Translations under genes and position numbers: made by a program
Shown here: positions 27,871 through 36,758 of the stretch, piece after piece
How the letters are laid out: each line of letters opens with the position of its first letter
Position numbering within the stretch: position 1 is the first letter of the stretch
Source of the DNA: Streptomyces sp. NBC_00708
GTDB lineage: Bacteria > Actinomycetota > Actinomycetes > Streptomycetales > Streptomycetaceae
Assembly: GCA_036226585.1 (NCBI GenBank)
Contig: CP108997.1
Coordinates: 3,472,001-3,536,000 of the forward strand
Direction of reading: 5' to 3'
DNA: 64,000 nucleotides
Notes under the pieces: model-generated
What the model was told of the DNA's origin: nothing
Databases searched by the model: none
What the model saw: only the letters and a program-made list of their open reading frames with translations

Positions 27871-28575
27871 TCACTTGGCGGTGTCGCCGGACGGATCCGG
27901 CGGGTTGTCTCCCCGCCGGGGCAGGCCGTCAGGCTCTCCTGCGGTCTTCTGCTGAGCTGAGCCCTCGGGCGAGGATCGTCGCTGATCCCGTCCCGACCGC
28001 TCGCTCTCGATGAGCTCGTTCAGCCAGCGCACTTCGCGCTCCACGGACTCCATGCCGTGTCGCTGCAGCTCAAGTGTGTAGTCGTCGAGGCGCTCACGGG
28101 TGCGGGCCAGAGAGGCGCTCATCTTCTCCAAGCGCTCCTCCAGCCGGCTGCGACGGCCTTCCAGCACCCGCATCCGCACGTCGTGCTCCGTCTGTCCGAA
28201 AAAGGCGAAGCGAGCCGCGAAGTGCTCGTCCTCCCAGGAATCGGGGCCGGTGTGCGAGAGCAGTTCCTCGAAGTGCTCCTTACCTTCAGCCGTCAATCGG
28301 TAGACGATCTTGGCGCGTCGTCCCGCGAGGGACGAGGCAGGAGCGACGGGCCGGCCGGAGCCGGGTGCCGCCTCTGCCGGAGCAGTCCCCGGTTCCTCGA
28401 TCAACCAGCCGTTGGCGACCAGCGTCTTGAGGCAGGGGTAGAGGGTTCCGTAACTGAAGGCACGGAAGATGCCCAACGAAGTGTTGAGGCGTTTGCGCAG
28501 CTCATAGCCGTGCATCGGGGATTCGCGGAGCAGTCCGAGGACGGCGAACTCGAGGATGCCGGAACGTCTGCTCAA
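27871..28575 (-). CDS. PadR-family transcriptional regulator
   Basis: This is a 234-residue winged-helix regulator. The PadR domain occupies residues 1-100 ([27 protein letters not shown], then [16 protein letters not shown]). A Pro/Ala-rich insertion at about 63-82 ([13 protein letters not shown]) interrupts the wing. The C-terminal half is an Arg/Glu-rich coiled coil ([23 protein letters not shown]) for dimerisation. TTG 28575 is chosen: GAAGGAGGGG lies eight bases upstream and the family starts here, while upstream in-frame codons run through the operator. It is probably cotranscribed with ino1 and autoregulated. Confidence 0.9.
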   Translation of the reverse strand: MSRRSGILEFAVLGLLRESPMHGYELRKRLNTSLGIFRAFSYGTLYPCLKTLVANGWLIEEPGTAPAEAAPGSGRPVAPASSLAGRRAKIVYRLTAEGKEHFEELLSHTGPDSWEDEHFAARFAFFGQTEHDVRMRVLEGRRSRLEERLEKMSASLARTRERLDDYTLELQRHGMESVEREVRWLNELIESERSGRDQRRSSPEGSAQQKTAGEPDGLPRRGDNPPDPSGDTAK

Positions 28576-28962
28576 CCTCGCCCCTCCTTCTCCGAGTGCT
28601 GTCGCGATCCCTTGTACCGAGTCGATGTACCGAGCTGATGTATCGACTCGATACATCAGCACGATAGATCGGACCGACCGCGCCGACAAGGGGAGCCTCA
28701 GTGAGCGGCGTCACATCGCTAATTCGTAGGAACCGACTTGCGTTATTTGGGGTGAAGTTCGGTCCCAGGGGGGTTTTGACCGTGCGTAGTCTGTGCGGCA
28801 TGCAGACCACCGGGAACCGCGAGGCGCGCGCGTGCGTGAGTGCTCGCGGATCAGCCGGATGCACTGCGGGCGAGCCTGTCCCCGGGCTGGTCCGCCATTC
28901 GGGGGACCGGATCTCACCTGCCGCTTCCAGGCGCTCTCGCCTGCCCGAGGAGTAGTCGTTCG
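28576..28962. promoter_or_regulatory. Divergent padR/PBP control region
   Basis: No gene is visible in this 387-bp gap. The left part holds the PadR-type operator at 28634-28660 and nearby copies of TCGATGTACCGA-like half sites at about 28621-28635. The right part, toward the penicillin-binding protein gene, contains an A/T-richer stretch around 28720-28790 (with TTGCGTTATTTGGGG and TAGTCTGTG) that could be its promoter. Confidence 0.6.
28634..28660. promoter_or_regulatory. 27-bp palindromic PadR operator
   Basis: A perfect inverted repeat of 13 bp each side of a single central C (28647) contains ATGTATCGA and its complement. This fits the ATGT-N(x)-ACAT pattern of PadR operators. It lies 59 bp upstream of the padR TTG start, where autorepression is expected. 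Confidence 0.8.
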
Positions 28963-31710
28963 ATGAGCGAGCACCGTCGCAAGACGTCGCAACCGCAAGG
29001 TGGCGGACGTGCCGCGGCCCGACGAGCCGCCCAGCAGTCCTCAGGACGCCGCGCGGCTCCGTCACGCGGAGTAACTTCAGCCTCACCTTCCGATTCGCAC
29101 GGCGAGGAGGCCCCCTATGCCGGTCGTGCCGCGGCCAGACGGGCGGCTCAGCGCAGTGGCGGGGGCCATGGAGGCTCCAGCGGCGGCGGCCGGCGCCGTG
29201 GCGGTGGGGACGGCGGGGACGGCGGGCCGGAGGGCCGCGGTGGCCGGCGCCCGGTCAAGAAGCGCTTCATCGACTATCCGCGGGCCGGCCGACAGGGCCT
29301 GCGCCGCTGGATTCCGTCGTGGAAGCTGGTCTCCAGCCTGTGCATCGGCTTCCTCGGCCTGTTGATGGGTCTCGCCGGTCTGGCGTACGCGATGGTCGCC
29401 CAGCCCGACATCAAGGCCGCCGCGAAGGCGGAGAACAACGTCTACTACTGGGCGGACGGTACCCAGATGGTGGCCACCGGCGGTGAGGTCAACCGCCAGG
29501 TCATCGACTACGCGCAGATCCCCGAGGCGATGCGCAACGCCGTCATCTCCGCGGAGAACAAGTCCTTCGACCACGATCACGGCATCGACCCCATGGGTAT
29601 CGCCCGCGCCGTCTTCAACATGGCCAAGGGCGGCCAGACCCAGGGCGGGTCGACGATCACCCAGCAGTACGTCAAGAACTCGCGGCTGTCGCAGGAACAG
29701 ACCCTCAGCCGCAAGTTCGAGGAACTCTTCATCACCCTCAAGGTCGGCAGGGAGACGAAGAAGAAGGACGTCATGGCGGGCTACCTCAACGTCTCGTACT
29801 ACGGGCGGGGCGCCTCCGGTATCCAGGCCGCGGCCCGTACGTACTACGGCAAGGACGCCAAGGACCTCGACCCGAGCGAGTGCGCCTTCCTGGCCAGCCT
29901 CCTCAAGGGCGCCAGCTACTACGACCCCGCGGGCGCACCGGAGATCGACTCCGTGCAGGCGACCGCCCAGAAGAACCTCGAGCGGGCGACGAAGCGCTGG
30001 AAGTGGATCCTCGACGAGGAGGTGAAGGACGGCCGGATGTCGCAGAAGGAACGAGCTACGTACAAAGAGTTCCCGATGCCCGACAAGCCGCAGAAGAACG
30101 CCCAGCTGGGCGGTCAGCTGGGCTACCTCGTCAACACCGCCAAGGCCGAATTCCTCAACAACACCGATGTCACCAGCGAGCAGCTGGCGCAGGGCGGCTA
30201 CGAGATCCACACGACCTTCGACAAGAAGAAGGTCGACCAGCTCAGCAAGGCCGTCAAGCGCGTCTACGACGAGAACATCGATCCCAAGAAGCGCCCGGAA
30301 GACACGCACGTGCAGTTCGGCGGCTCGTCGGTCGACCCCAAGACCGGTGCGATCCAGGCGATCTACGGCGGTGTGGACGCGACGAAGCACTACACCAGCA
30401 ACGCCGGACCCACCGGCGCCGCGGTCGGCTCGACCTTCAAGCCCTTCGTGCTGGCCGCCGCCATGGAGTACGGGAAGCGGGATCCGTCCGGGGGCGCGGA
30501 GCAGGGCGATTCGCAGCGTACGAAGGTCTCACCGCTCAGCATCTACAACGGCGCCGACAAGCTGAAGATCAGAAAGTACAACGGCGATGTCTGGGCCGAT
30601 AAGGACGGCAAGGAGTGGCTCCAGACCAACGACGACCACGAGTCGTACGGCAACATCACCCTGCGTGAGGCCATGCAGTGGTCCGCCAACTCCCCCTACG
30701 TGCAATTGGGTATGGACGTCGGTACGGACAAGGTGAAGAAGGCGGCCATCGCCGCCGGCCTGAAGGACGACGAGTACATGGCGGACGCCAGCGTTCCGTC
30801 CTTCTCGATCGGCACCTCCTCGCCCAGCGCGACGCGTATGGCCGGCGCTTACGCCACCTTCGCGGCCCGGGGCCAGCAGCGCGATCCCTTCTCCGTCACC
30901 GAGGTGAGGAAGCGCGGCGAGGTGTACTACCGGCACAAGGCCGTTACGAAGAGCGCCTTCGACAATGTCATCGCCGACAACGTCACGGACGTGCTGAAGA
31001 ACGTCGTCGAGAAGGGGACCGGTACGTCCGCCCAGCTTCCGGGCCGCGAGGTTGCGGGCAAGACGGGTACGACCGACGACAACCTGTCGGCGTGGTTCGT
31101 CGGCTACACGCCGCAGCTGTCGACCGCGATCAGCATGTACCGGCTGGACGACGACGAGAAGAACAAGAACCGCAAGTTCGAGAAGATGTACGGCACCGGT
31201 GGCAAGGACAAGATCCACGGCGCCTCGTTCCCCGCGCAGGTCTGGCACGACTACATGGTCGAAGCGATGAAGAACGAGAAGGCGGAGCCCTTCCCCAAGG
31301 CGGAGCCGATCGGCGACAAGGTCTATGGCGGTGGCGCCTCCAAGAAGCCCACGCCGACCCCCACGCCGACCCCGACCGAAACCGAGTCGACGACCCCGAC
31401 GCCGACGCCGACACCCACGCCCACGCCTGACGTCCCGACCCCCGACCCGAGCGACACCTGCGGTACGTGGGGCTGGAACTGCCAGGACAACGGCGGTACC
31501 AATACGGGCACGAGCCAGGGCAATGACGGAGGCACGGACACGGGCACCAGCCAGGGCAACGACGGAGGCACGGACACCGGGACCTCCACCGGTACGACCG
31601 GTGGCGACAACGGTACGGACGGGGGCACAGCCACCGGCGGCAACAACACCGGTACCACCGCCGGCAACAACAGCACAGGGAACACCAACTGGTTCGGTGG
31701 CACCGGGTAG
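28963..31710 (+). CDS. Class A penicillin-binding protein (bifunctional)
   Basis: This 915-residue enzyme polymerises and cross-links peptidoglycan. The disordered Arg/Gly/Ser-rich cytoplasmic N-terminus (1-115) precedes one transmembrane helix (about 128-148). The GT51 glycosyltransferase begins with SAENKSFDHDHGID, its catalytic Glu near 198. Next come GGSTITQQYVKN and the transpeptidase with GSTFKP (Ser near 490), SANS and GKTGTTD. The last 130 residues are a low-complexity Pro-Thr, Gly-Asn-Thr-rich extracellular tail. ATG 28963 follows GAGGAG. The gene diverges from padR and precedes the GT87-type gene. Confidence 0.95.
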   Translation: MSEHRRKTSQPQGGGRAAARRAAQQSSGRRAAPSRGVTSASPSDSHGEEAPYAGRAAARRAAQRSGGGHGGSSGGGRRRGGGDGGDGGPEGRGGRRPVKKRFIDYPRAGRQGLRRWIPSWKLVSSLCIGFLGLLMGLAGLAYAMVAQPDIKAAAKAENNVYYWADGTQMVATGGEVNRQVIDYAQIPEAMRNAVISAENKSFDHDHGIDPMGIARAVFNMAKGGQTQGGSTITQQYVKNSRLSQEQTLSRKFEELFITLKVGRETKKKDVMAGYLNVSYYGRGASGIQAAARTYYGKDAKDLDPSECAFLASLLKGASYYDPAGAPEIDSVQATAQKNLERATKRWKWILDEEVKDGRMSQKERATYKEFPMPDKPQKNAQLGGQLGYLVNTAKAEFLNNTDVTSEQLAQGGYEIHTTFDKKKVDQLSKAVKRVYDENIDPKKRPEDTHVQFGGSSVDPKTGAIQAIYGGVDATKHYTSNAGPTGAAVGSTFKPFVLAAAMEYGKRDPSGGAEQGDSQRTKVSPLSIYNGADKLKIRKYNGDVWADKDGKEWLQTNDDHESYGNITLREAMQWSANSPYVQLGMDVGTDKVKKAAIAAGLKDDEYMADASVPSFSIGTSSPSATRMAGAYATFAARGQQRDPFSVTEVRKRGEVYYRHKAVTKSAFDNVIADNVTDVLKNVVEKGTGTSAQLPGREVAGKTGTTDDNLSAWFVGYTPQLSTAISMYRLDDDEKNKNRKFEKMYGTGGKDKIHGASFPAQVWHDYMVEAMKNEKAEPFPKAEPIGDKVYGGGASKKPTPTPTPTPTETESTTPTPTPTPTPTPDVPTPDPSDTCGTWGWNCQDNGGTNTGTSQGNDGGTDTGTSQGNDGGTDTGTSTGTTGGDNGTDGGTATGGNNTGTTAGNNSTGNTNWFGGTG
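31506..31577 (+). repeat. Two tandem 36-bp repeats in the PBP tail
   Basis: The 36-bp units 31506-31541 and 31542-31577 differ at only a few bases and encode the peptide GTSQGNDGGTDT twice. They lie in the Gly/Asn/Thr-rich extracellular tail and follow a Pro-Thr repeat encoded at about 31348-31425. Confidence 0.9.
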
Positions 31711-31776
31711 CGCCCGGCACACACTGCGCCTCACGCCCGGCGGACAGCCCGGCGCGAGGCGATCCGAACGAGAGAA

Positions 31777-31808
31777 GAGGGCCGCGGCACCCCGGTGCGG
31801 CGGCCCTC
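31777..31808 (+). terminator. Terminator downstream of the PBP gene
   Basis: A 9-bp outer stem (31777-31785 with 31800-31808) contains a nested 5-bp stem (31787-31791 with 31794-31798). It lies 66 bp after the PBP stop and overlaps the leader of the next gene. Confidence 0.7.
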
Positions 31809-31844
31809 GTCGTTCCCACAGCGCCGTACGGCAGGATGTGCGGC

Positions 31845-33350
31845 ATGCCAAGCGCAGAGGACACAAGCGTGCACCAGGAACGGCCTGTCGTACGGCCCAC
31901 GCACCGGGACGAGGTCGCGGCGGCCGGCAGCGAGCTGATCGGCGGGAGGTCGGGGCGCTGGTCGCGGCTCGGCACCGCCGCACTCACCCCGGTGGGAGCC
32001 ATCGCCCTGGTGGCCATCGGGATGTTCGCGCTGGGCATGGTGCAGAAGCTGCCCTGCTACAACTGGGCGTGGTTCAGGGGCGCCGGCTCCCAGTACACGC
32101 ACGCGTGCTACTCGGACATCCCGCATCTGTACTCGGGGCGCGGCTTCGCAGACGGCCTGGTGCCCTACTTCGACCGGCTGCCGGGTGACATGCAGTTCCT
32201 GGAGTACCCCGTACTCACAGGGGTGTTCATGCAGGTCGCGGCCTGGCTGACGCCGGGTGGCGGCTCCCTCCAGGAGCAGGAGCAGGCCTACTGGCTGGTC
32301 AACGCCGGCATGCTGATGATCTGTACCGCGGTGATCGCCGTCTGCGTCGCCCGTACGCACCGGCGGCGCCCCTGGGACGGCCTGCTGATGGCGCTCGCGC
32401 CCGCCTTCGCGCTCACCGCCACGATCAACTGGGACCTGCTGGCCGTCGCTCTGACCGCCGCGGCGATGCTCATGTGGTCCAGGAGCCGCCCGCTGGCGTT
32501 CGGCATCCTCATCGGACTGGCCACGGCCGCCAAGCTCTACCCCGCCTTCCTGCTGGGGCCGGCTTTCGTCCTGTGCTGGCGGGCCGGGAAGTGGCGCCAC
32601 TTCGGGGCGGCGGCACTGGGAGCGGCCGGTTCCTGGCTGGTGGTCAATCTGCCGGTCATGATCTTCGCGCCCGAGGGATGGAAGAAGTTCTACACGTTCA
32701 GCGAGGAACGCGGCATCGACTTCGGGTCGTTCTGGCTGATCATCACTCAGCGCACCGGTGAGTCCATCGACGTCGGTACGGTCAACACCGTCTCGACCCT
32801 GACCACGGTCGCGCTGTGTGCGGCGATCGGCGTCCTGACCCTGACGGCACCGCGCAGGCCGCGGTTCGCCCAGCTCGCGTTTCTCGTCGTCGCGGTGTTC
32901 ATCCTGGTCAACAAGGTCTACTCGCCGCAGTACGTCCTGTGGCTGATCCCCCTCGCCGCGCTGGCCAGGCCCCGCTGGCGGGACTTCCTGATCTGGCAGA
33001 CCTGCGAGGTCCTGTACTTCCTGGGGATCTGGATGTACCTGGCGTACACGACGAGCGGCGACAAGCACCAGGGGCTGCCGACAGAGGGCTACCAGCTGGC
33101 GATCGTGCTGCACCTGCTGGGCACGCTGTACCTGTGCGCCGTCGTCGTACGGGACATCCTGATGCCGGAACGCGACCCGGTGCGGCGCGACGGCTCGGAC
33201 GACCCGTCGGGCGGGGTGCTCGACGGGGCCGAGGACGTCTTCGTGCTGTCCCACCTCATCGAGACCGCTCCCGTACGGCGTGAGGCGTTGCAGGAGGCGA
33301 CCGGGCCGCGGGTGGAGTGGGGCAGGGCCGGCACGCCCGCCGCCGACTGA
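31845..33350 (+). CDS. GT87-type membrane glycosyltransferase (DUF2029)
   Basis: This is a 501-residue polytopic protein of about 9-11 helices, resembling polyprenol-phosphate-sugar-dependent mannosyltransferases (GT87). The first helix is near 50-70. A large loop reads LPCYNWAWFRGAGSQYTHACY with two cysteines and is followed by DIPHLYSGRGFADGLVPYFD, which contains the acidic residues typical of GT-C loop 1. Later segments include KLYPAFLLGPAF and NKVYSPQYVLWLIPL, characteristic of the family. ATG 31845 has AGGA eight bases upstream; ATG 31836 lacks a site. The sugar donor and acceptor are not deducible. It is convergent with the racemase-like gene, with a nine-G run in the gap. Confidence 0.82.
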   Translation: MPSAEDTSVHQERPVVRPTHRDEVAAAGSELIGGRSGRWSRLGTAALTPVGAIALVAIGMFALGMVQKLPCYNWAWFRGAGSQYTHACYSDIPHLYSGRGFADGLVPYFDRLPGDMQFLEYPVLTGVFMQVAAWLTPGGGSLQEQEQAYWLVNAGMLMICTAVIAVCVARTHRRRPWDGLLMALAPAFALTATINWDLLAVALTAAAMLMWSRSRPLAFGILIGLATAAKLYPAFLLGPAFVLCWRAGKWRHFGAAALGAAGSWLVVNLPVMIFAPEGWKKFYTFSEERGIDFGSFWLIITQRTGESIDVGTVNTVSTLTTVALCAAIGVLTLTAPRRPRFAQLAFLVVAVFILVNKVYSPQYVLWLIPLAALARPRWRDFLIWQTCEVLYFLGIWMYLAYTTSGDKHQGLPTEGYQLAIVLHLLGTLYLCAVVVRDILMPERDPVRRDGSDDPSGGVLDGAEDVFVLSHLIETAPVRREALQEATGPRVEWGRAGTPAAD

Positions 33351-33370
33351 GCGGGGGGGGGCGCGCGGGC

Positions 33371-34402
33371 TCAGCGTTCGACGATGCGGTCGTACTGGGT
33401 GGTCGTGTGACGCAGATGGGCCACCAACTCGTCGCCCACCCGCGGCTCCTCGGCATCCGAGGGCACGAACAGGATCGACACCTGCATGTGCGGCGGCTCG
33501 GCGAACCAGCGCTGCTTGCCCGCCCAGACGAACGGGGAAAGATTGCGGTTCACGGTGGCAAGGCCCGCTCGGGCGACACCCTTGGCACGCGGCATCACGC
33601 CGTGCAGTGCCTTCGGGGCCTCCAGGCCCACCCCGTGCGAGGTGCCGCCGGCCACGACGACCAGCCAGCCGTCGGACGCGGCCTTCTGCTGCCGGTAGCC
33701 GAACCGGTCGCCCTTCGCGACGCGCGTGACGTCGAGCACGGCGCCCCGGTACTCCGTCGCCTCGTGGTCACCGAGCCAGAGCCGGGTACCGATGCGGGCG
33801 CGGAACCGGGTCTGCGGGAACTGCTGCTGCAGCCGGGCCAGCTCGTCGGCGCGCAGGTGGCTGACGAACATCGTGTGCAGCGGCAGCCGCGCCGCCCGCA
33901 GGCGGTCCATCCACGCGATGACCTCCTCGACCGCGTCCGAGCCGTCCGTACGGTCCAGCGGCAGGTGGAGGGCGAAGCCTTCGAGGCGCACGTCCTCGAT
34001 GGCGGCGTGCAGCAGCCCGAGCTCCTCCTCCTTGACGCCGTGGCGCTTCATCGAGCTCATGCACTCGATGACGACCCGGGCGCCCACCAGGGCGTGCACC
34101 CCGTCCACGGACGAGACGGACCGTACGACGCGGTCGGGCAGCGGAACCGGCTCCTCGCCCCGCCGGAACGGCGTCAGCACCAGCAGGTCACCGCTGAACC
34201 AGTCCTTGATGCGGGCCGCCTCGTAGGTGGTGCCGACCGCGAGGATGTCGGAGCCGAAGCGGATCGCCTCGTCGGCCAGCCGCTCGTGGCCGAAGCCGTA
34301 TCCGTTGCCCTTGCAGACCGGCACGATGCCGGGGAACTGGTCGAGAACGGATTTCTGGTGCGCCCGCCAGCGCGCGGTGTCGACGTACAGGGAGAGCGCC
34401 AT
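33371..34402 (-). CDS. Alanine-racemase-fold PLP protein with altered catalytic motif
   Basis: This 343-residue protein resembles alanine racemase in its N-terminal barrel. VPVCKGNGYGFGHERL corresponds to the PLP-lysine motif K-A-D-A-Y-G-H-G, and a later strand gives ARIGTRLWLG (compare the racemase R-x-G-x-x-L/M-Y-G). The C-terminal domain has KGDRFGYRQQ, similar to racemase, but at the usual catalytic-tyrosine position (G-Y-A-D-G) it reads VVAGGTSHGVG. It is also shorter than a typical 370-390-residue racemase. It lies 106 bp downstream of femX on the same strand, so a cell-wall role is plausible. I infer PLP binding but not racemase activity. Confidence 0.75.
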   Translation of the reverse strand: MALSLYVDTARWRAHQKSVLDQFPGIVPVCKGNGYGFGHERLADEAIRFGSDILAVGTTYEAARIKDWFSGDLLVLTPFRRGEEPVPLPDRVVRSVSSVDGVHALVGARVVIECMSSMKRHGVKEEELGLLHAAIEDVRLEGFALHLPLDRTDGSDAVEEVIAWMDRLRAARLPLHTMFVSHLRADELARLQQQFPQTRFRARIGTRLWLGDHEATEYRGAVLDVTRVAKGDRFGYRQQKAASDGWLVVVAGGTSHGVGLEAPKALHGVMPRAKGVARAGLATVNRNLSPFVWAGKQRWFAEPPHMQVSILFVPSDAEEPRVGDELVAHLRHTTTQYDRIVER

Positions 34403-34508
34403 GGCCGGTCCGGAACCCTTCTGGTGGCTGCGGTGAAACGGAGGGGAGAAGCGTGTTCAGGCCCCATTGAAACGAATGAAGCCGGTTTCGTCAGCTGTGG
34501 GGCGCCGA

Positions 34509-35627
34509 TCAGCGGCGTGACATGTAGATGTCCAGGGCCTTGTGCAGCAGCTTGTTCAGCGGGAAGTCCCACTCGCCGAGGTACTCCGCCGCCTGGCCGC
34601 CGGTGCCGACCTTGAACTGGATCAGGCCGAAGAGGTGGTCGGTCTCGTCCAGCGAATCCGAGATGCCGCGCAGGTCGTAGACCGTGGCCCCCATGGCGTA
34701 CGCGTCGCGCAGCATCCGCCACTGCATCGCGTTCGAGGGGCGGACCTCGCGCTTGTGGTTGGCCGAGGCGCCGTACGAGTACCAGACGTGGCCGCCGACG
34801 ATCAGCATGGTCGCCGCCGCGACGTTCTCGCCCTCGTGACGGGCGAAGTAGAGCCGCATCCGGTTCGGGTCCTCGCTGTTGAGGGCCGTCCACATGCGCT
34901 GGAAGTAGCCGAGCGGGCGCGGGCGGAAGTGGTCGCGCTCCGCCGTGATCTCGTACAGCCGCTGCCACTCGGAGAGCTCCGCGTAGCTGCCCTGGACGAC
35001 CTCGACGCCGGCCTTCTCCGCCTTCTTGATGTTGCGCCGCCAGAGCTGGTTGAAGCCCTTGTGGACCTCCTCCAGGGAGCGGTTCGCCAGCGGCACCTGG
35101 AAGACGTAGCGGGGCTGCACGTCACCGAATCCGGCGCCGCCGTCCTCGCCCTGCTGCCAGCCCATCTTCCGCAGCCGGTCGGCGACCTCGAAGGCACGCG
35201 GCTCGATGTGGGTGGCCTCGACGTCGCGCAGGCGCTTCACTTCCGGGTCCTGGATGCCGGCCTTGATGGCCGAGGCATCCCAGCGGCGGATGACCACCGG
35301 CGGGCCCATCTTCACGGAGAAGGCACCCTGCTGCTTCAGGTGGGCCAGCATCGGCTGCAGCCAGTCGCTCAGGTTGGGGGCGTACCAGTTGATGACGGGG
35401 CCCTCGGGCAGATACGCCAGGTAACGCTTGATCTTCGGGAGCTGCCGGTAGAGCACCAGGCCCGCGCCGACGAGCTGGCCGGTCTTGTCGAACCAGCCCA
35501 GGCTCTCCGAGCGCCACTCGGCCTTCACATCCGCCCATGCCGGGACCTGCATGTGACTGGCCGCGGGCAGGCTCTGGATGTAGGCCAGATGCTGCTCTCG
35601 GCTGATGGTCCTCAGGGTCAGGCTCAT
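34509..35627 (-). CDS. femX: FemX-type lipid II glycyltransferase (FemABX family)
   Basis: This enzyme uses glycyl-tRNA to add the interpeptide-bridge glycine to the peptidoglycan precursor. In S. coelicolor the homologue FemX is known as the essential Fem enzyme. The 372-residue protein has the two GNAT-like subdomains of the family: N-terminal AYIQSLPAASHMQVPAWADV and LPEGPVINWY; C-terminal LYEITAERDHFRPRPLGYF, HVWYSYGASANHKREVRPSN and YDLRGISDS, the typical F/Y-D-x-x-G motif. A tRNA-contacting coiled-coil insertion is short, as expected outside staphylococcal FemA. ATG 35627 follows GAGGAGCG. The racemase-fold gene follows. Confidence 0.9.
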   Translation of the reverse strand: MSLTLRTISREQHLAYIQSLPAASHMQVPAWADVKAEWRSESLGWFDKTGQLVGAGLVLYRQLPKIKRYLAYLPEGPVINWYAPNLSDWLQPMLAHLKQQGAFSVKMGPPVVIRRWDASAIKAGIQDPEVKRLRDVEATHIEPRAFEVADRLRKMGWQQGEDGGAGFGDVQPRYVFQVPLANRSLEEVHKGFNQLWRRNIKKAEKAGVEVVQGSYAELSEWQRLYEITAERDHFRPRPLGYFQRMWTALNSEDPNRMRLYFARHEGENVAAATMLIVGGHVWYSYGASANHKREVRPSNAMQWRMLRDAYAMGATVYDLRGISDSLDETDHLFGLIQFKVGTGGQAAEYLGEWDFPLNKLLHKALDIYMSRR

Positions 35628-35802
35628 GCGGGGCGCTCCTCGGCAGGTGTGTCCCCATCGGTCAGGGGCTCCGGCTCTCGCGCCGAAGCCTACTGTGACC
35701 GGGAAGTGCGCCGTCTGGCCCCGTCGTACCCGTCCGCCTCCGCACCGCGTGCGAAGGCGGCTCCGCCCGGTGACGGAGCCGCCCGGGGACGGACGTGCGA
35801 GG

Positions 35803-36117
35803 TCAGCCGATCACGCCGCCGAAGAGTCCGCCATGGGCCATGCCGAGGAAGAAGCCGAGGGCGGAGGCGCCCATGCCGATGATCAGTGGGAACCTCTCAC
35901 GCGTGGTCACGGAGATGTACTGGCCGTATGCGCCCGTGATGATGCCGATGAGCCCGGCCCATGAACTCAGCAGATGCAGGTTGTGGAACATCGCCGAGAT
36001 GAAGGCGAGGGCGCCGAGGACGAGCGTGACCACCACGAGCGCGTCCTGCAGTGGGTGGGACCTGCCGTCCGTGGCGAAGAGGGAGACGGAGGGGCGGGTC
36101 CGCGTTACGTGTGCCAT
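35803..36117 (-). CDS. Small membrane protein of unknown function
   Basis: This 104-residue protein has three predicted membrane segments: [32 protein letters not shown] and [17 protein letters not shown]. Its length and topology suggest a small actinobacterial integral-membrane protein without a named family. ATG 36117 ([14 protein letters not shown]) is chosen because CAGGAGGTC lies just upstream; ATG 36138 lacks a site. It diverges from rpsF, and its start is 278 bp from the rpsF start. Confidence 0.7.
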   Translation of the reverse strand: MAHVTRTRPSVSLFATDGRSHPLQDALVVVTLVLGALAFISAMFHNLHLLSSWAGLIGIITGAYGQYISVTTRERFPLIIGMGASALGFFLGMAHGGLFGGVIG

Positions 36118-36348
36118 GGATGACCTCCTGGCCGACATGCGGCGCGATCGTGGCGCCGCTCACACCCGATGTGTACAGATTGCGTCCGCTGACCATCGGA
36201 TTTCAACCGGAAGCGGGTCTGCGGGTACTCTGGTCGGTCTGCACCGGTGTCTGCCCAGGCCGGCACGGTCCGCCCCTCCTCACCGAGGGCGCTGTCAGTG
36301 CCGACTGTTCTACTCGGGCACCGTTGCTCAACGCATCACGACCCTCCT

Positions 36349-36367
36349 GCCACGGAACGACCGTGGC
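36349..36367 (+). promoter_or_regulatory. Leader hairpin of the rpsF operon
   Basis: A 7-bp perfect stem (36349-36355 with 36361-36367) with loop AACGA lies just before the rpsF ribosome site AAAGGAGGT. Many bacterial rpsF leaders carry an S6:S18-binding RNA; this may be part of one, but I could not match the consensus. Confidence 0.35.
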
Positions 36368-36395
36368 CGCTGAGTCCAAAGGAGGTGGGTTCCAC

Positions 36396-36686
36396 ATGCG
36401 TCACTACGAGGTGATGGTCATCCTCGACCCCGATCTCGAGGAGCGAGCAGTCTCCCCGCTGATCGAGAACTTCCTCTCCGTCGTCCGTGAGGGCGAAGGA
36501 AAGGTTGAGAAGGTCGACACCTGGGGCCGTCGTCGTCTCGCTTACGAGATCAAGAAGAAGCCCGAGGGCATCTACTCGGTCATCGACCTGCAGGCCGAGC
36601 CTGCGGTCGTCAAGGAGCTCGACCGCCAGATGAACCTGAACGAGTCGGTCCTCCGGACCAAGGTCCTCCGTCCCGAGATTCACTGA
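36396..36686 (+). CDS. rpsF: 30S ribosomal protein S6
   Basis: S6 binds S18 on the 30S platform. The protein has 96 residues, the standard size, starting [19 protein letters not shown] and containing [18 protein letters not shown], diagnostic of S6. The AAAGGAGGTGGG ribosome site precedes ATG 36396. It is the first gene of the rpsF-ssb-rpsR-rplI operon and diverges from the small membrane protein gene. Confidence 0.97.
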   Translation: MRHYEVMVILDPDLEERAVSPLIENFLSVVREGEGKVEKVDTWGRRRLAYEIKKKPEGIYSVIDLQAEPAVVKELDRQMNLNESVLRTKVLRPEIH

Positions 36687-36758
36687 GCTTCCAGCTCAGC
36701 GGTCATCGGGTCCGAGTAGCAGCAAGCAGCCAAGAAATCCCCGCCGAGAGGTTCATCC

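Noticed and set aside
33351..33361. Run of nine G residues as a phase-variable tract
   Set aside because: It lies after the stop codon in a convergent gap, not in coding or promoter sequence, and GC-rich DNA often has such runs.
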